This document shows positions 34,905 to 43,317 of a stretch of 64,000 bases of DNA, piece by piece (within the stretch, counting starts at the first letter, position 1; every line of letters starts with the position of its first letter). Under the pieces are notes generated by a model. The model searched no databases, was not told the origin of the DNA, and saw only the letters and a program-made list of their open reading frames with translations. The DNA lies in NCBI RefSeq assembly GCF_031987975.1, contig NZ_DALZYX010000004.1:353501-417500 (forward strand). The letters run 5' to 3'. The translations under genes and the position numbers were made by a program. Source of the stretch: Pseudescherichia sp031987975 (GTDB taxonomy: Bacteria > Pseudomonadota > Gammaproteobacteria > Enterobacterales > Enterobacteriaceae).

Positions 34905-36734
34905 TTACTCTACGGTTACAGATTTCGCGAGGTTACGCGGCTGGTCAACGTCGGTGCCTTTGATCAGCGCGACGTGGTAAGCCAGCAGCTGCAGCGGCAC
35001 GGTGTAGAAGATCGGCGCAATCACCTCTTCTACGTGCGGCAGCTCGATAATGTGCATGTTATCGCTGCTGGTGAAACCGGCATCCTGATCGGCAAAGACA
35101 TAGAGCACACCGCTACGGGCGCGAACTTCTTCGATGTTGGACTTCAGTTTTTCCAGCAGTTCGTTGTTAGGTGCCACAACGATAACCGGCATATCGGCGT
35201 CAATCAGCGCCAGCGGGCCGTGTTTCAGCTCGCCTGCGGCATAGGCTTCCGCGTGAATGTAGGAGATCTCTTTCAGCTTCAGCGCGCCTTCCAGCGCGAT
35301 AGGGTACTGATCGCCACGGCCAAGGAACAGAGCATGGTGCTTCTCAGAGAAGTCCTCTGCCAGCGCTTCAATGCGTTTGTCCTGGGAGAGCATCTGCTCG
35401 ATACGGTTCGGCAGCGCCTGCAGGCCATGCACGATATCCTGTTCGATAGAGGCATCCAAACCCTTCAGGCGGCTCAGCTTCGCCACCAGCATCAGCAGCA
35501 CGGTGAGCTGGGTGGTGAAGGCCTTGGTGGAGGCCACGCCGATCTCGGTTCCGGCATTGGTCATCAGCGCCAGGTCGGACTCACGCACCAGCGAAGAGCC
35601 AGGCACGTTACAGATCGCCAGCGAACCGAGGTAGCCCAGCTCTTTAGAGAGGCGCAGCGCGGCCAGAGTATCCGCCGTCTCCCCGGACTGGGAGAGGGTG
35701 ATCATCAGGCTGTTGCGGCGCACGGCAGATTTGCGGTAGCGGAACTCAGAGGCGATTTCCACATCGCACGGCACACCGGCCAGTGATTCAAACCAGTAGC
35801 GTGACACCATCCCGGAGTTGTAGGAAGTTCCGCAGGCGATAATCTGAATATGCTCAACCTGAGAGAGCATCTCGTTAGCTTTCTCGCCCAGCTCGCTGAG
35901 ATCGATTGCGCCGTGATTGATACGCCCGGTCAGGGTGTTTTTAATCGCGTTCGGCTGCTCGTAAATCTCTTTCTGCATGTAGTGGCGGTAGATACCCTTA
36001 TCGCCAGCGTCATATTGCAGGTTAGATTCGATGTCCGGACGTTTTACTTCATGGCCAGAGCGATCGAATACCACGACGCTACGACGGGTCACTTCCGCAA
36101 TATCGCCCTCTTCAAGGAAGATAAAGCGGCGGGTTACCGGCAGCAGAGCCAGCTGGTCGGAGGCGATGAAGTTTTCGCCCATGCCAAGGCCGATAACCAG
36201 CGGGCTACCGGAGCGGGCAGCCAGCAGGGTGTCAGGATCGCGGGTATCCATGATAACCGTACCGTACGCGCCGCGCAGCTGCGGGATAGCACGCAGAACG
36301 GCATCGCGCAGCGAGCCGCCTTTTGCCAGCTCCCAGTGCACCAGGTGAGCGATCACTTCGGTGTCGGTTTCGGAAACAAATTCATAGCCGCGCGATCTTA
36401 ACTCTTCGCGCAGCGGTTCGTGGTTCTCAATAATGCCGTTATGCACCACCACGATATGTTCAGAGACATGCGGGTGAGCATTGCCTTCAGACGGTTCACC
36501 GTGCGTTGCCCAACGGGTATGAGCAATACCGGTTCCGCCATGCAGCGGATGCTCTTCAGCTGCCTGAGAGAGCATCTGGACTTTACCGAGACGACGCAGG
36601 CGGGTCATATGCCCTTCACTGTCGACCACTGCCAGGCCGGCAGAGTCATAGCCACGGTATTCGAGACGACGTAAGCCTTCGAGAAGGATTTCAGCAATAT
36701 CACGCTGCGCAACTGCGCCAACAATTCCACACAT
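34905..36734 (-). CDS. glmS: Glutamine--fructose-6-phosphate aminotransferase GlmS
   Basis: Makes glucosamine 6-phosphate from fructose 6-phosphate and glutamine, the first step to UDP-GlcNAc. It has 609 residues. Cys2 of MCGIVGAVAQ is the nucleophile of the type 2 glutaminase domain (1-240), followed by two SIS domains (ACGTSYNSGM, SQSGETADTLAAL, GRGDQYPIALEGALKLKEI) and the C-terminal NLAKSVTVE. Its 3' end is the TnsD target of Tn7 in E. coli. It lies 191 bp downstream of glmU. Confidence 0.98.
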   Translation of the reverse strand: MCGIVGAVAQRDIAEILLEGLRRLEYRGYDSAGLAVVDSEGHMTRLRRLGKVQMLSQAAEEHPLHGGTGIAHTRWATHGEPSEGNAHPHVSEHIVVVHNGIIENHEPLREELRSRGYEFVSETDTEVIAHLVHWELAKGGSLRDAVLRAIPQLRGAYGTVIMDTRDPDTLLAARSGSPLVIGLGMGENFIASDQLALLPVTRRFIFLEEGDIAEVTRRSVVVFDRSGHEVKRPDIESNLQYDAGDKGIYRHYMQKEIYEQPNAIKNTLTGRINHGAIDLSELGEKANEMLSQVEHIQIIACGTSYNSGMVSRYWFESLAGVPCDVEIASEFRYRKSAVRRNSLMITLSQSGETADTLAALRLSKELGYLGSLAICNVPGSSLVRESDLALMTNAGTEIGVASTKAFTTQLTVLLMLVAKLSRLKGLDASIEQDIVHGLQALPNRIEQMLSQDKRIEALAEDFSEKHHALFLGRGDQYPIALEGALKLKEISYIHAEAYAAGELKHGPLALIDADMPVIVVAPNNELLEKLKSNIEEVRARSGVLYVFADQDAGFTSSDNMHIIELPHVEEVIAPIFYTVPLQLLAYHVALIKGTDVDQPRNLAKSVTVE

Positions 36735-36855
36735 AGTTAGATTTCCTGATTATGGCGTAAGCCATGCGTTGTCGGTCAACCTGCGTTACCCGTTTTCCGG
36801 GCGCCCCGAGCCTTGTAGAGAGTGGGGTTATATTTATAGCTACTGCTGGTGGGCG

Positions 36856-36919
36856 GGAGATCTATATTGATCTCCTCATCCCTGTTTGCCGGGCGGCGTT
36901 GCCACCTGCCCGGCTTACA
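36856..36919. repeat. Hairpin and REP-like unit between glmU and glmS
   Basis: GGAGATC (36856-36862) pairs with GATCTCC (36869-36875), and a REP-like unit pairs GCCGGGC (36888-36894) with GCCCGGC (36908-36914). They lie in the glmU-glmS spacer, the region processed by RNase E in E. coli before the GlmZ small RNA acts on glmS; whether that holds here is inference. Confidence 0.6.
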
Positions 36920-36925
36920 AAAACG

Positions 36926-38296
36926 TTACTTCTTCTTGACCGGACGCTTCCAGCCTTTGATATGGGTCTGCTTCACACGGCTAATCACCAGCTCGTCTGC
37001 GGCGACGTCACGGGTCACCGTGGTTCCCGCCGCGATGGTAACGCCGCTGGCCACGCTCACCGGAGCGATAAACTGCGAATCGGAACCGACAAAGACATCG
37101 TCGCCGATAATGGTTTTATGCTTGTTGGCACCGTCGTAGTTGCAAGTGATGGTACCCGCGCCGATATTAACGTTGTCGCCAATTTCCGCGTCGCCAAGAT
37201 AGGTGAGATGTCCCGCCTTCGAGCCTTTGCCCAGACGCGCTTTTTTCATCTCAACGAAGTTGCCTACGTGCGCGCCAGCCAGCAGCTCCGCGCCGGGGCG
37301 CAGACGGGCAAACGGGCCGATGGTGCAGGCAGCTTCCAGGGTAGCATCTTCTACCACGCTGTAGGGGCTGATCTCGCAGTCATCGCCGATGACGCTGTTT
37401 TTGATCACGCAGCCCGCGCCGATTTTGACCCGGCTGCCCAGCGTAACGTTACCTTCCAGAATAACGTTGGTGTCGATCTCGATATCACGGCCGTGACTCA
37501 GCGTACCGCGCAGGTCAAAACGTGCCGGATCGCGCAGCATCACGCCCGCTAACAGCAGCTTTTCTGCCTGCTCGGATTGATAAACACGCTCCAGACGAGA
37601 AAGCTGCAGGCGGTTGTTCACGCCCTCGACTTCGCTCAGGCGCTGCGGATGCACCGCCGCGATCTCACGTCCTTCCAGGTAAGCCAGCTCGATAATGTCG
37701 GTGATATAGTATTCACCCTGTGCATTGTCGTTGGTGAGCTTGCCCAGCCAGCGCTTCAGATCTGCACCGTTGGCAATCAGGATCCCAGTATTGATTTCCT
37801 GAATCTTATGCTGTTCAGGAGTCGCATCTTTATGCTCAACGATGCCGGTTACCTTCCCGTCTTCACGGGTGATACGGCCATAGCCGGTGGGGTCGTCAAG
37901 TTTCACGGTTAACAGCCCGATGCCGCCCTGCGGTTTTGCATCACGCAGGCGCTGTAGGGTCTCAACGGAGATCAGCGGTACGTCGCCGTAGAGCATCAGG
38001 ATATCTTCATCGTCGGCGAAACCTGGGGCCGCCTGCTGCATAGCATGGCCTGTGCCCAACTGTTCCGCCTGCAGCACCCAGTTCAGGTTGTCGTCACGCA
38101 GCGTCTGTTTAAGCAGATCGCCACCGTGACCGTAGACCAGATGAACCCGGCTTGCGCCTAGATTATTTGCGGCATCAATGACATGCTGTACCATCGCTTT
38201 CCCGGCGAGAGTATGAAGCACTTTAGGAAGATCCGAATACATACGGGTTCCCTTGCCAGCGGCAAGGATCACCACGCTCATGCTACTGTTCAACAT
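36926..38296 (-). CDS. glmU: Bifunctional GlcNAc-1-phosphate uridyltransferase / GlcN-1-phosphate acetyltransferase GlmU
   Basis: Carries out the last two steps to UDP-GlcNAc. The 456-residue protein has an N-terminal nucleotidyltransferase domain (1-229) with LAAGKGTRMYSDLPKVLH and QAEQLGTGHAM, and a C-terminal left-handed beta-helix acetyltransferase (about 250-456) with hexapeptide repeats such as LGDAEIGDNVNIGAG. A second in-frame ATG at residue 6 is possible. It is transcribed with glmS. Confidence 0.98.
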   Translation of the reverse strand: MLNSSMSVVILAAGKGTRMYSDLPKVLHTLAGKAMVQHVIDAANNLGASRVHLVYGHGGDLLKQTLRDDNLNWVLQAEQLGTGHAMQQAAPGFADDEDILMLYGDVPLISVETLQRLRDAKPQGGIGLLTVKLDDPTGYGRITREDGKVTGIVEHKDATPEQHKIQEINTGILIANGADLKRWLGKLTNDNAQGEYYITDIIELAYLEGREIAAVHPQRLSEVEGVNNRLQLSRLERVYQSEQAEKLLLAGVMLRDPARFDLRGTLSHGRDIEIDTNVILEGNVTLGSRVKIGAGCVIKNSVIGDDCEISPYSVVEDATLEAACTIGPFARLRPGAELLAGAHVGNFVEMKKARLGKGSKAGHLTYLGDAEIGDNVNIGAGTITCNYDGANKHKTIIGDDVFVGSDSQFIAPVSVASGVTIAAGTTVTRDVAADELVISRVKQTHIKGWKRPVKKK

Positions 38297-38724
38297 ACGC
38301 GTCCTGACTCTGATTTGAAGAAGAATTTTTACCTTTTGACGTTGAAAATACTACATTTTTTTCAACGTGAAATGGGGTGCGTATAAAATGTGCTATCGGC
38401 CGCTTTTATCCGCATTTATTCCCCTGGCTTGACCCATCATAAAACGAATTACCGCATAACGCGTACATATTGCTGCGTCTTTACCCGCTATGCTGATGTT
38501 TTTACATTTCTTTCGCTCTCTGAATAAAGAGAGCACAGTAAATCAGCTGCCGCTTCGGCGCAAAGTGAGGGAGAGTATAAAGGGAACCGAGGAGGGAGAA
38601 TCCAGGCCGATCGGGCGATATTGTATGGGAAATATAAAATACAAAGGCCGCCTTTGGGCAGCCCTTGTTATGCTCTGTTCATGCCGCCAGCGGTTGTGGT
38701 TTTAATTGGCGGTATGTGCAGGGA
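38297..38724. promoter_or_regulatory. glmU upstream region with an inverted repeat
   Basis: This stretch should hold the glmUS promoters. A perfect inverted repeat, ACGTTGAAAA (38339-38348) and TTTTCAACGT (38359-38368), lies 43-72 bp ahead of the glmU start and could be a protein site or an RNA hairpin. In E. coli NagC controls glmUS here; I could not assign a NagC site with confidence. Short frames present (for example at 38490) lack ribosome sites. Confidence 0.5.
38627..38666 (-). terminator. Possible terminator of the small atpC-glmU transcript
   Basis: On the minus strand AAGGGCTGCC, a CAAA loop and GGCGGCCTT can form a 9-bp stem with one bulge and one G-U pair, followed by TGTATTTTATATTT. 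It lies about 60 bp past the small ORF at 38725-38796. Confidence 0.4.
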
Positions 38725-38796
38725 TTAGAGGTTAAACGTACCAAAAGAAACGTTCATGTTATTGAAGAAAGCGATGATTTTGTTAATCAGTTTCAT
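38725..38796 (-). CDS. Candidate small protein of 23 residues
   Basis: An ATG at 38796 is preceded by AGGAAAAG at good spacing, and opens a 23-codon frame beginning MKLINKIIAFFNN and ending SFGTFNL. The N-terminal half is an amphipathic, Lys-containing hydrophobic stretch that could lie on the membrane. Two CRP sites lie upstream and a possible terminator downstream, so it has the parts of an independent short transcript. I do not recognise it. An overlapping plus-strand frame (38756-38821) is the rival reading, with a weaker ribosome site. Confidence 0.5.
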   Translation of the reverse strand: MKLINKIIAFFNNMNVSFGTFNL

Positions 38797-38825
38797 GATC
38801 TTTTCCTGGTCGATGGATTAATTAA

Positions 38826-38841
38826 TGTGACTTACCTCACA
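38826..38841. promoter_or_regulatory. CRP site, proximal
   Basis: TGTGACTTACCTCACA has a perfect TGTGA-N6-TCACA core. It lies 30 bp upstream of the small ORF and just past a possible start of transcription near 38840, a position more consistent with repression than activation. Confidence 0.75.
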
Positions 38842-38846
38842 AAATA

Positions 38847-38875
38847 AGTCTACGCTGTGTTGATTAATCGATCAA
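38847..38875 (-). promoter_or_regulatory. Possible promoter of the small ORF
   Basis: On the minus strand TTGATC (38875-38870) and TAGACT (38852-38847) are separated by 17 bp. Each matches four of six consensus bases. It lies between the two CRP sites. Confidence 0.4.
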
Positions 38876-38881
38876 CATTTT

Positions 38882-38897
38882 TGTGATGATAATCACA
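38882..38897. promoter_or_regulatory. CRP site, distal
   Basis: TGTGATGATAATCACA has a perfect TGTGA-N6-TCACA core with A/T-rich flanks. Its centre is 56 bp from that of the proximal site. Confidence 0.8.
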
Positions 38898-38943
38898 AAA
38901 AAGTTAAAACACCTTTTCAAAAGGAAAGCGGCCACGTACAGGC

Positions 38944-38976
38944 ATAAAAAAAGCCAGCCTGGAGACCAGACTGGCT
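38944..38976 (-). terminator. Terminator of the atp operon
   Basis: On the minus strand AGCCAGTCTGG and CCAGGCTGGCT form a long stem followed by TTTTTTTA, 20 bp past the atpC stop. Confidence 0.9.
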
Positions 38977-38995
38977 TCGTACGTTCAAGCCGGTG

Positions 38996-39415
38996 TTACA
39001 TCGCTTTTTTGGTCAACTCGATAACGCGCAGTTTCGCAATAGCTTTGGCCAGCTCCGCAGACGCCTGAGCGTAATCCACGTCGCCGTGCGAGCTCTTAAT
39101 GTGCTCTTCTGCTTTACGCTTCGACTCCAGGGCTCGCGCTTCGTCGAGATCCTGGCCACGAATCGCGGTATCAGCCAGTACGGTCACGGTGCCCGGCTGT
39201 ACTTCAAGTACGCCACCAGACAGGTAGATAAACTCTTCATGACCGTGCTGTTTCACGATGCGGATCATACCAGGCTTAATGGCGGTGAGCAGCGGGGCGT
39301 GACCCGGGTAAATCCCCAGTTCACCTTCGCTACCCGTTACCTGGATTTTCTCGACCAGCCCAGAGAACATCTGTTGCTCTGCGCTGACCACGTCCAGGTG
39401 GTAAGTCATTGCCAT
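38996..39415 (-). CDS. atpC: ATP synthase F1 subunit epsilon
   Basis: A 139-residue central-stalk subunit that couples rotation and inhibits ATP hydrolysis. It has the N-terminal beta-sandwich (GSEGELGIYPGHAPLLTAI) and a C-terminal helical hairpin (residues about 90-139) that can extend into F1. It is the last gene of the atp operon, 20 bp after atpD. Confidence 0.97.
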   Translation of the reverse strand: MAMTYHLDVVSAEQQMFSGLVEKIQVTGSEGELGIYPGHAPLLTAIKPGMIRIVKQHGHEEFIYLSGGVLEVQPGTVTVLADTAIRGQDLDEARALESKRKAEEHIKSSHGDVDYAQASAELAKAIAKLRVIELTKKAM

Positions 39416-39435
39416 ATCACCCTCCGATTAAGGCG

Positions 39436-40818
39436 TTAAAGTTTTTTGGCTTTTTCCACGGCTTCGTCGATGGAACCCACCATGTAGAACGCCTGCTCCG
39501 GCAGGTGATCGTACTCGCCTTCCATAATGCCTTTAAAGCCACGGATAGTGTCTTTCAGGGAGACGTATTTGCCCGGAGAACCGGTAAATACTTCTGCCAC
39601 GAAGAACGGCTGGGACAGGAAGCGCTGGATCTTACGTGCGCGTGCTACCACCAGTTTGTCTTCTTCAGACAGCTCATCCATACCGAGGATGGCGATGATG
39701 TCTTTCAGCTCCTGGTAACGCTGCAGGATAGACTGTACGCCACGCGCGGTGTCGTAGTGCTCCTGGCCAACCACCAGCGGATCCAGCTGACGACTGGTAG
39801 AGTCCAGCGGGTCAACGGCCGGGTAGATACCCAGAGAGGCGATCTGACGGCTCAGTACCACGGTTGCGTCAAGGTGCGCAAAGGTGGTGGCTGGAGACGG
39901 GTCAGTCAAGTCATCCGCAGGTACGTATACTGCCTGTACGGAGGTGATAGAACCGGTTTTGGTGGAGGTGATACGCTCCTGCAGAACGCCCATCTCTTCC
40001 GCCAGGGTCGGCTGGTAGCCTACCGCTGAAGGCATACGGCCCAGCAGTGCGGATACTTCCGTACCGGCCAGGGTGTAACGGTAGATGTTGTCAACGAACA
40101 GCAGTACGTCACGACCTTCGTCACGGAATTTCTCAGCCATGGTCAGACCGGTCAGTGCAACGCGCAGACGGTTTCCCGGCGGCTCGTTCATCTGGCCGTA
40201 CACCAGGGATACTTTATCCAGAACGTTGGAGTCGGTCATCTCGTGGTAGAAGTCGTTACCCTCACGAGTACGCTCACCCACGCCAGCAAACACGGAGTAA
40301 CCGGAGTGCTCGATCGCGATGTTACGGATCAGCTCCATCATGTTTACGGTTTTACCTACGCCCGCGCCGCCGAACAGGCCAACTTTACCGCCTTTGGCGA
40401 ACGGACACATCAGGTCGATAACCTTGATGCCGGTTTCCAGCAGTTCCTGAGAGCTTGAAAGCTCTTCGTAGGACGGTGCTGCGCGGTGGATAGCCCAACG
40501 CTCTTCTTCACCGATGTCGCCTTTCATATCGATCGGCTGACCCAGTACGTTCATGATACGACCCAGGGTCGCTTTACCTACCGGTACTTCGATCGGGTGC
40601 TCGAGATCCTGAACTTCCAGACCACGACGCAGACCGTCGGAAGAACCCATAGCGATGGTACGTACGATACCGCCGCCGAGCTGCTGCTGAACTTCCAGCA
40701 CCAGACGCTCATTACCATTTGTCACTTCGAGGGCGTCGTACACGTTCGGTACGGCGTCCTGCGGGAACTCGACGTCCACCACGGCGCCGATTACCTGGAC
40801 AACTTTTCCAGTAGCCAT
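39436..40818 (-). CDS. atpD: ATP synthase F1 subunit beta
   Basis: The catalytic subunit of F1, 460 residues. The P-loop is GGAGVGKT near residue 150, the catalytic glutamate is in GERTREGNDFYHEM, Walker B is VLLFVDNIYRYT and the DELSEED segment that contacts gamma is intact. The IYRYT stretch reads IFRFT in E. coli, a conservative change. Confidence 0.98.
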   Translation of the reverse strand: MATGKVVQVIGAVVDVEFPQDAVPNVYDALEVTNGNERLVLEVQQQLGGGIVRTIAMGSSDGLRRGLEVQDLEHPIEVPVGKATLGRIMNVLGQPIDMKGDIGEEERWAIHRAAPSYEELSSSQELLETGIKVIDLMCPFAKGGKVGLFGGAGVGKTVNMMELIRNIAIEHSGYSVFAGVGERTREGNDFYHEMTDSNVLDKVSLVYGQMNEPPGNRLRVALTGLTMAEKFRDEGRDVLLFVDNIYRYTLAGTEVSALLGRMPSAVGYQPTLAEEMGVLQERITSTKTGSITSVQAVYVPADDLTDPSPATTFAHLDATVVLSRQIASLGIYPAVDPLDSTSRQLDPLVVGQEHYDTARGVQSILQRYQELKDIIAILGMDELSEEDKLVVARARKIQRFLSQPFFVAEVFTGSPGKYVSLKDTIRGFKGIMEGEYDHLPEQAFYMVGSIDEAVEKAKKL

Positions 40819-40849
40819 CTTGAATCCTCTACGAATTTCCTAAACCTGG

Positions 40850-41713
40850 TTAAACCGCAGACGCGCCACCGACGATTTCGGTGAGTTCCTGAGTTATGCT
40901 GGCCTGACGAGCTTTGTTGTAAACCAACTGCAACTCTTTAATCAGGCTACCGCCGTTATCGGTTGCGGCTTTCATCGCCACCATACGCGCGGCCTGCTCG
41001 CTGGCCAGGTTTTCTACAACACCCTGATAAACCTGCGACTCGACGTAACGACGCAGCAGGGTATCCAGCAGCGCTTTCGGATCGGGCTCGTACAGGTAAT
41101 CCCAGGCCTTATGTTTCAGATCGTCATCCTCTGATGCCGGCAGCGGCAGCAGCTGGGTGATGGTCGGAGACTGGGACATGGTGTTGATAAATTTGTTACT
41201 GACGATGTAAAGCTTGTCCAGACGACCTTCGTCGTAGGCCTGCAACATCACTTTTACCGGGCCGATCAGTTCGGACAGGGAAGGGTTATCCCCCATGCCG
41301 GTTACCTGAGCAACAACGTTGCCGCCTACGGAGTTGAAGAACGAGACGCCCTTCGAGCCGATCATCGCGAGTTCGCTCTGAACGCCCTTATCGGACCACG
41401 CTTTCATATCCGCCAGCAGTTTTTTGAACAGGTTAATGTTCAAGCCACCGCACAGGCCACGGTCGGTAGACACCACCAGGTAGCCCACGCGCTTAACGTC
41501 GCGTTCTTCCAGGTAAGGGTGCTTATATTCCAGATTACCGTGAGCAAGGTGACCAATCACTTTGCGCATGGTGTCTGCATAAGGACGGCTGGCTGCCATT
41601 CTGTCCTGCGATTTACGCATTTTGGAAGCGGCGACCATCTCCATCGCTTTAGTGATCTTCTGCGTGTTCTGGACGCTTGCGATCTTACTACGTATCTCTT
41701 TTGCGCCGGCCAT
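40850..41713 (-). CDS. atpG: ATP synthase F1 subunit gamma
   Basis: The 287-residue rotating shaft of F1. Long N- and C-terminal helices (residues 1-60 and 210-287) form the coiled coil, and the signature ITQELTEIVGGASAV closes the protein. SDRGLCGGLN-type sequence (STDRGLCGGLNINL) marks the Rossmann-like middle domain. Confidence 0.98.
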   Translation of the reverse strand: MAGAKEIRSKIASVQNTQKITKAMEMVAASKMRKSQDRMAASRPYADTMRKVIGHLAHGNLEYKHPYLEERDVKRVGYLVVSTDRGLCGGLNINLFKKLLADMKAWSDKGVQSELAMIGSKGVSFFNSVGGNVVAQVTGMGDNPSLSELIGPVKVMLQAYDEGRLDKLYIVSNKFINTMSQSPTITQLLPLPASEDDDLKHKAWDYLYEPDPKALLDTLLRRYVESQVYQGVVENLASEQAARMVAMKAATDNGGSLIKELQLVYNKARQASITQELTEIVGGASAV

Positions 41714-41763
41714 GAGCTTCTCCTCAATGCCTTGCGGCCTGCCCTAAGACAGACCGCCAGACG

Positions 41764-43305
41764 TTACCAGGACTGGGTTGCTTTGAAGGAATCGAGGATG
41801 CCTTTCAGCTTGCCTTCGATTTCATCGTTATAGCCACCGGACTGGTTGATCTCTTGCATCAGCGGAGCGTGGTCACGGTCAACGTAAGCCAGCAGTGCGG
41901 CTTCGAAGCTACCGATTTTCGCCAGTTCCACATCTTCGAGGTAACCGCGTTCAGCCGCGAACAGCACCAGGCCCTGCTGCGCAACAGACATTGGAGCGTA
42001 CTGTTTCTGCTTCAGCAGCTCGGTCACTTTCTGACCGTGGCTCAGCTGTTTACGGGTTGCTTCATCCAGATCGGATGCGAACTGGGAGAACGCTGCCAGT
42101 TCACGATACTGTGCCAGCGCGGTACGGATACCACCGGACAGTTTCTTGATGATCTTGGTCTGAGCTGCACCACCCACACGGGATACGGAGATACCCGGGT
42201 TAACCGCCGGACGAATACCGGAGTTAAACAGGTTAGTTTCCAGGAAGATCTGACCATCGGTAATCGAGATTACGTTGGTCGGAACGAACGCAGAAACGTC
42301 ACCCGCCTGGGTTTCGATGATCGGCAGCGCGGTCAGGGAGCCGGTTTTACCTTTCACTTCACCTTTGGTGAAGTTCTCAACGTACTCAGCGTTTACGCGG
42401 GATGCGCGCTCCAGCAGACGGGAGTGGAGGTAGAACACGTCGCCCGGGAATGCTTCACGTCCTGGCGGACGACGCAGCAGCAGGGAGACCTGACGGTAAG
42501 CAACGGCCTGTTTGGACAGGTCATCGTACACGATCAGTGCATCTTCACCGCGGTCGCGGAAGTATTCGCCCATGGCGCAGCCTGCATACGGAGCCAGGTA
42601 CTGCAGCGCAGCGGATTCAGAGGCGGTTGCCACTACAACGATAGTGTTGGAGAGAGCACCGTGCTCTTCCAGCTTACGCACTACGTTAGCAATGGTGGAC
42701 GCTTTCTGGCCGATAGCCACGTACACGCACTTGATGCCGGAGTCGCGCTGGTTGATGATCGCATCGATTGCCATCGCGGTTTTACCGGTCTGACGGTCAC
42801 CGATGATCAGCTCACGCTGGCCACGGCCGATTGGGATCATGGCATCAACGGACTTATAACCGGTCTGTACCGGCTGGTCGACGGACTGACGATCGATTAC
42901 GCCCGGTGCGATAACTTCGATAGGCGAGAAGCCATCGTTATCAACCGGACCTTTACCGTCGATTGGCGCACCCAGGGTGTTCACCACGCGGCCCAGCAGG
43001 CCACGGCCGACCGGCACTTCCAGAATACGGCCAGTACACTTCACCTTCATGCCTTCGGCGAGGTCAGCGTACGGACCCATTACTACGGCACCTACGGAGT
43101 CGCGCTCCAGGTTCAGTGCGATAGCGTAACGGTTACCCGGCAGGGAGATCATCTCACCCTGCATACAATCGGCCAGGCCGTGGATACGGATAACACCGTC
43201 ACTTACAGAAACAATAGTACCTTCGTTGTGAGCTTCACTCACAACATTGAACTGAGCAATGCGCTGCTTGATCAGTTCGCTGATTTCGGTGGAATTCAGT
43301 TGCAT
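41764..43305 (-). CDS. atpA: ATP synthase F1 subunit alpha
   Basis: The non-catalytic nucleotide-binding subunit, 513 residues as in E. coli. The P-loop is GDRQTGKTA near residue 170, the arginine finger lies in NPGISVSRVGGAAQ, and the N-terminal LNSTEISELIKQRI binds delta. A 532-codon frame on the other strand is a codon-bias shadow. Confidence 0.98.
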   Translation of the reverse strand: MQLNSTEISELIKQRIAQFNVVSEAHNEGTIVSVSDGVIRIHGLADCMQGEMISLPGNRYAIALNLERDSVGAVVMGPYADLAEGMKVKCTGRILEVPVGRGLLGRVVNTLGAPIDGKGPVDNDGFSPIEVIAPGVIDRQSVDQPVQTGYKSVDAMIPIGRGQRELIIGDRQTGKTAMAIDAIINQRDSGIKCVYVAIGQKASTIANVVRKLEEHGALSNTIVVVATASESAALQYLAPYAGCAMGEYFRDRGEDALIVYDDLSKQAVAYRQVSLLLRRPPGREAFPGDVFYLHSRLLERASRVNAEYVENFTKGEVKGKTGSLTALPIIETQAGDVSAFVPTNVISITDGQIFLETNLFNSGIRPAVNPGISVSRVGGAAQTKIIKKLSGGIRTALAQYRELAAFSQFASDLDEATRKQLSHGQKVTELLKQKQYAPMSVAQQGLVLFAAERGYLEDVELAKIGSFEAALLAYVDRDHAPLMQEINQSGGYNDEIEGKLKGILDSFKATQSW

Positions 43306-43317
43306 GCTCCAGTCCCC

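Noticed and set aside
38490..38705. 71-codon plus-strand frame in the atpC-glmU gap
   Set aside because: No ribosome site, no clear composition of a protein, and it crosses the possible terminator hairpin.
38860..38877. FNR site (GTTGATTAATCGATCAAC)
   Set aside because: The half sites TTGAT and ATCAA are separated by 6 bp; FNR needs 4 bp.
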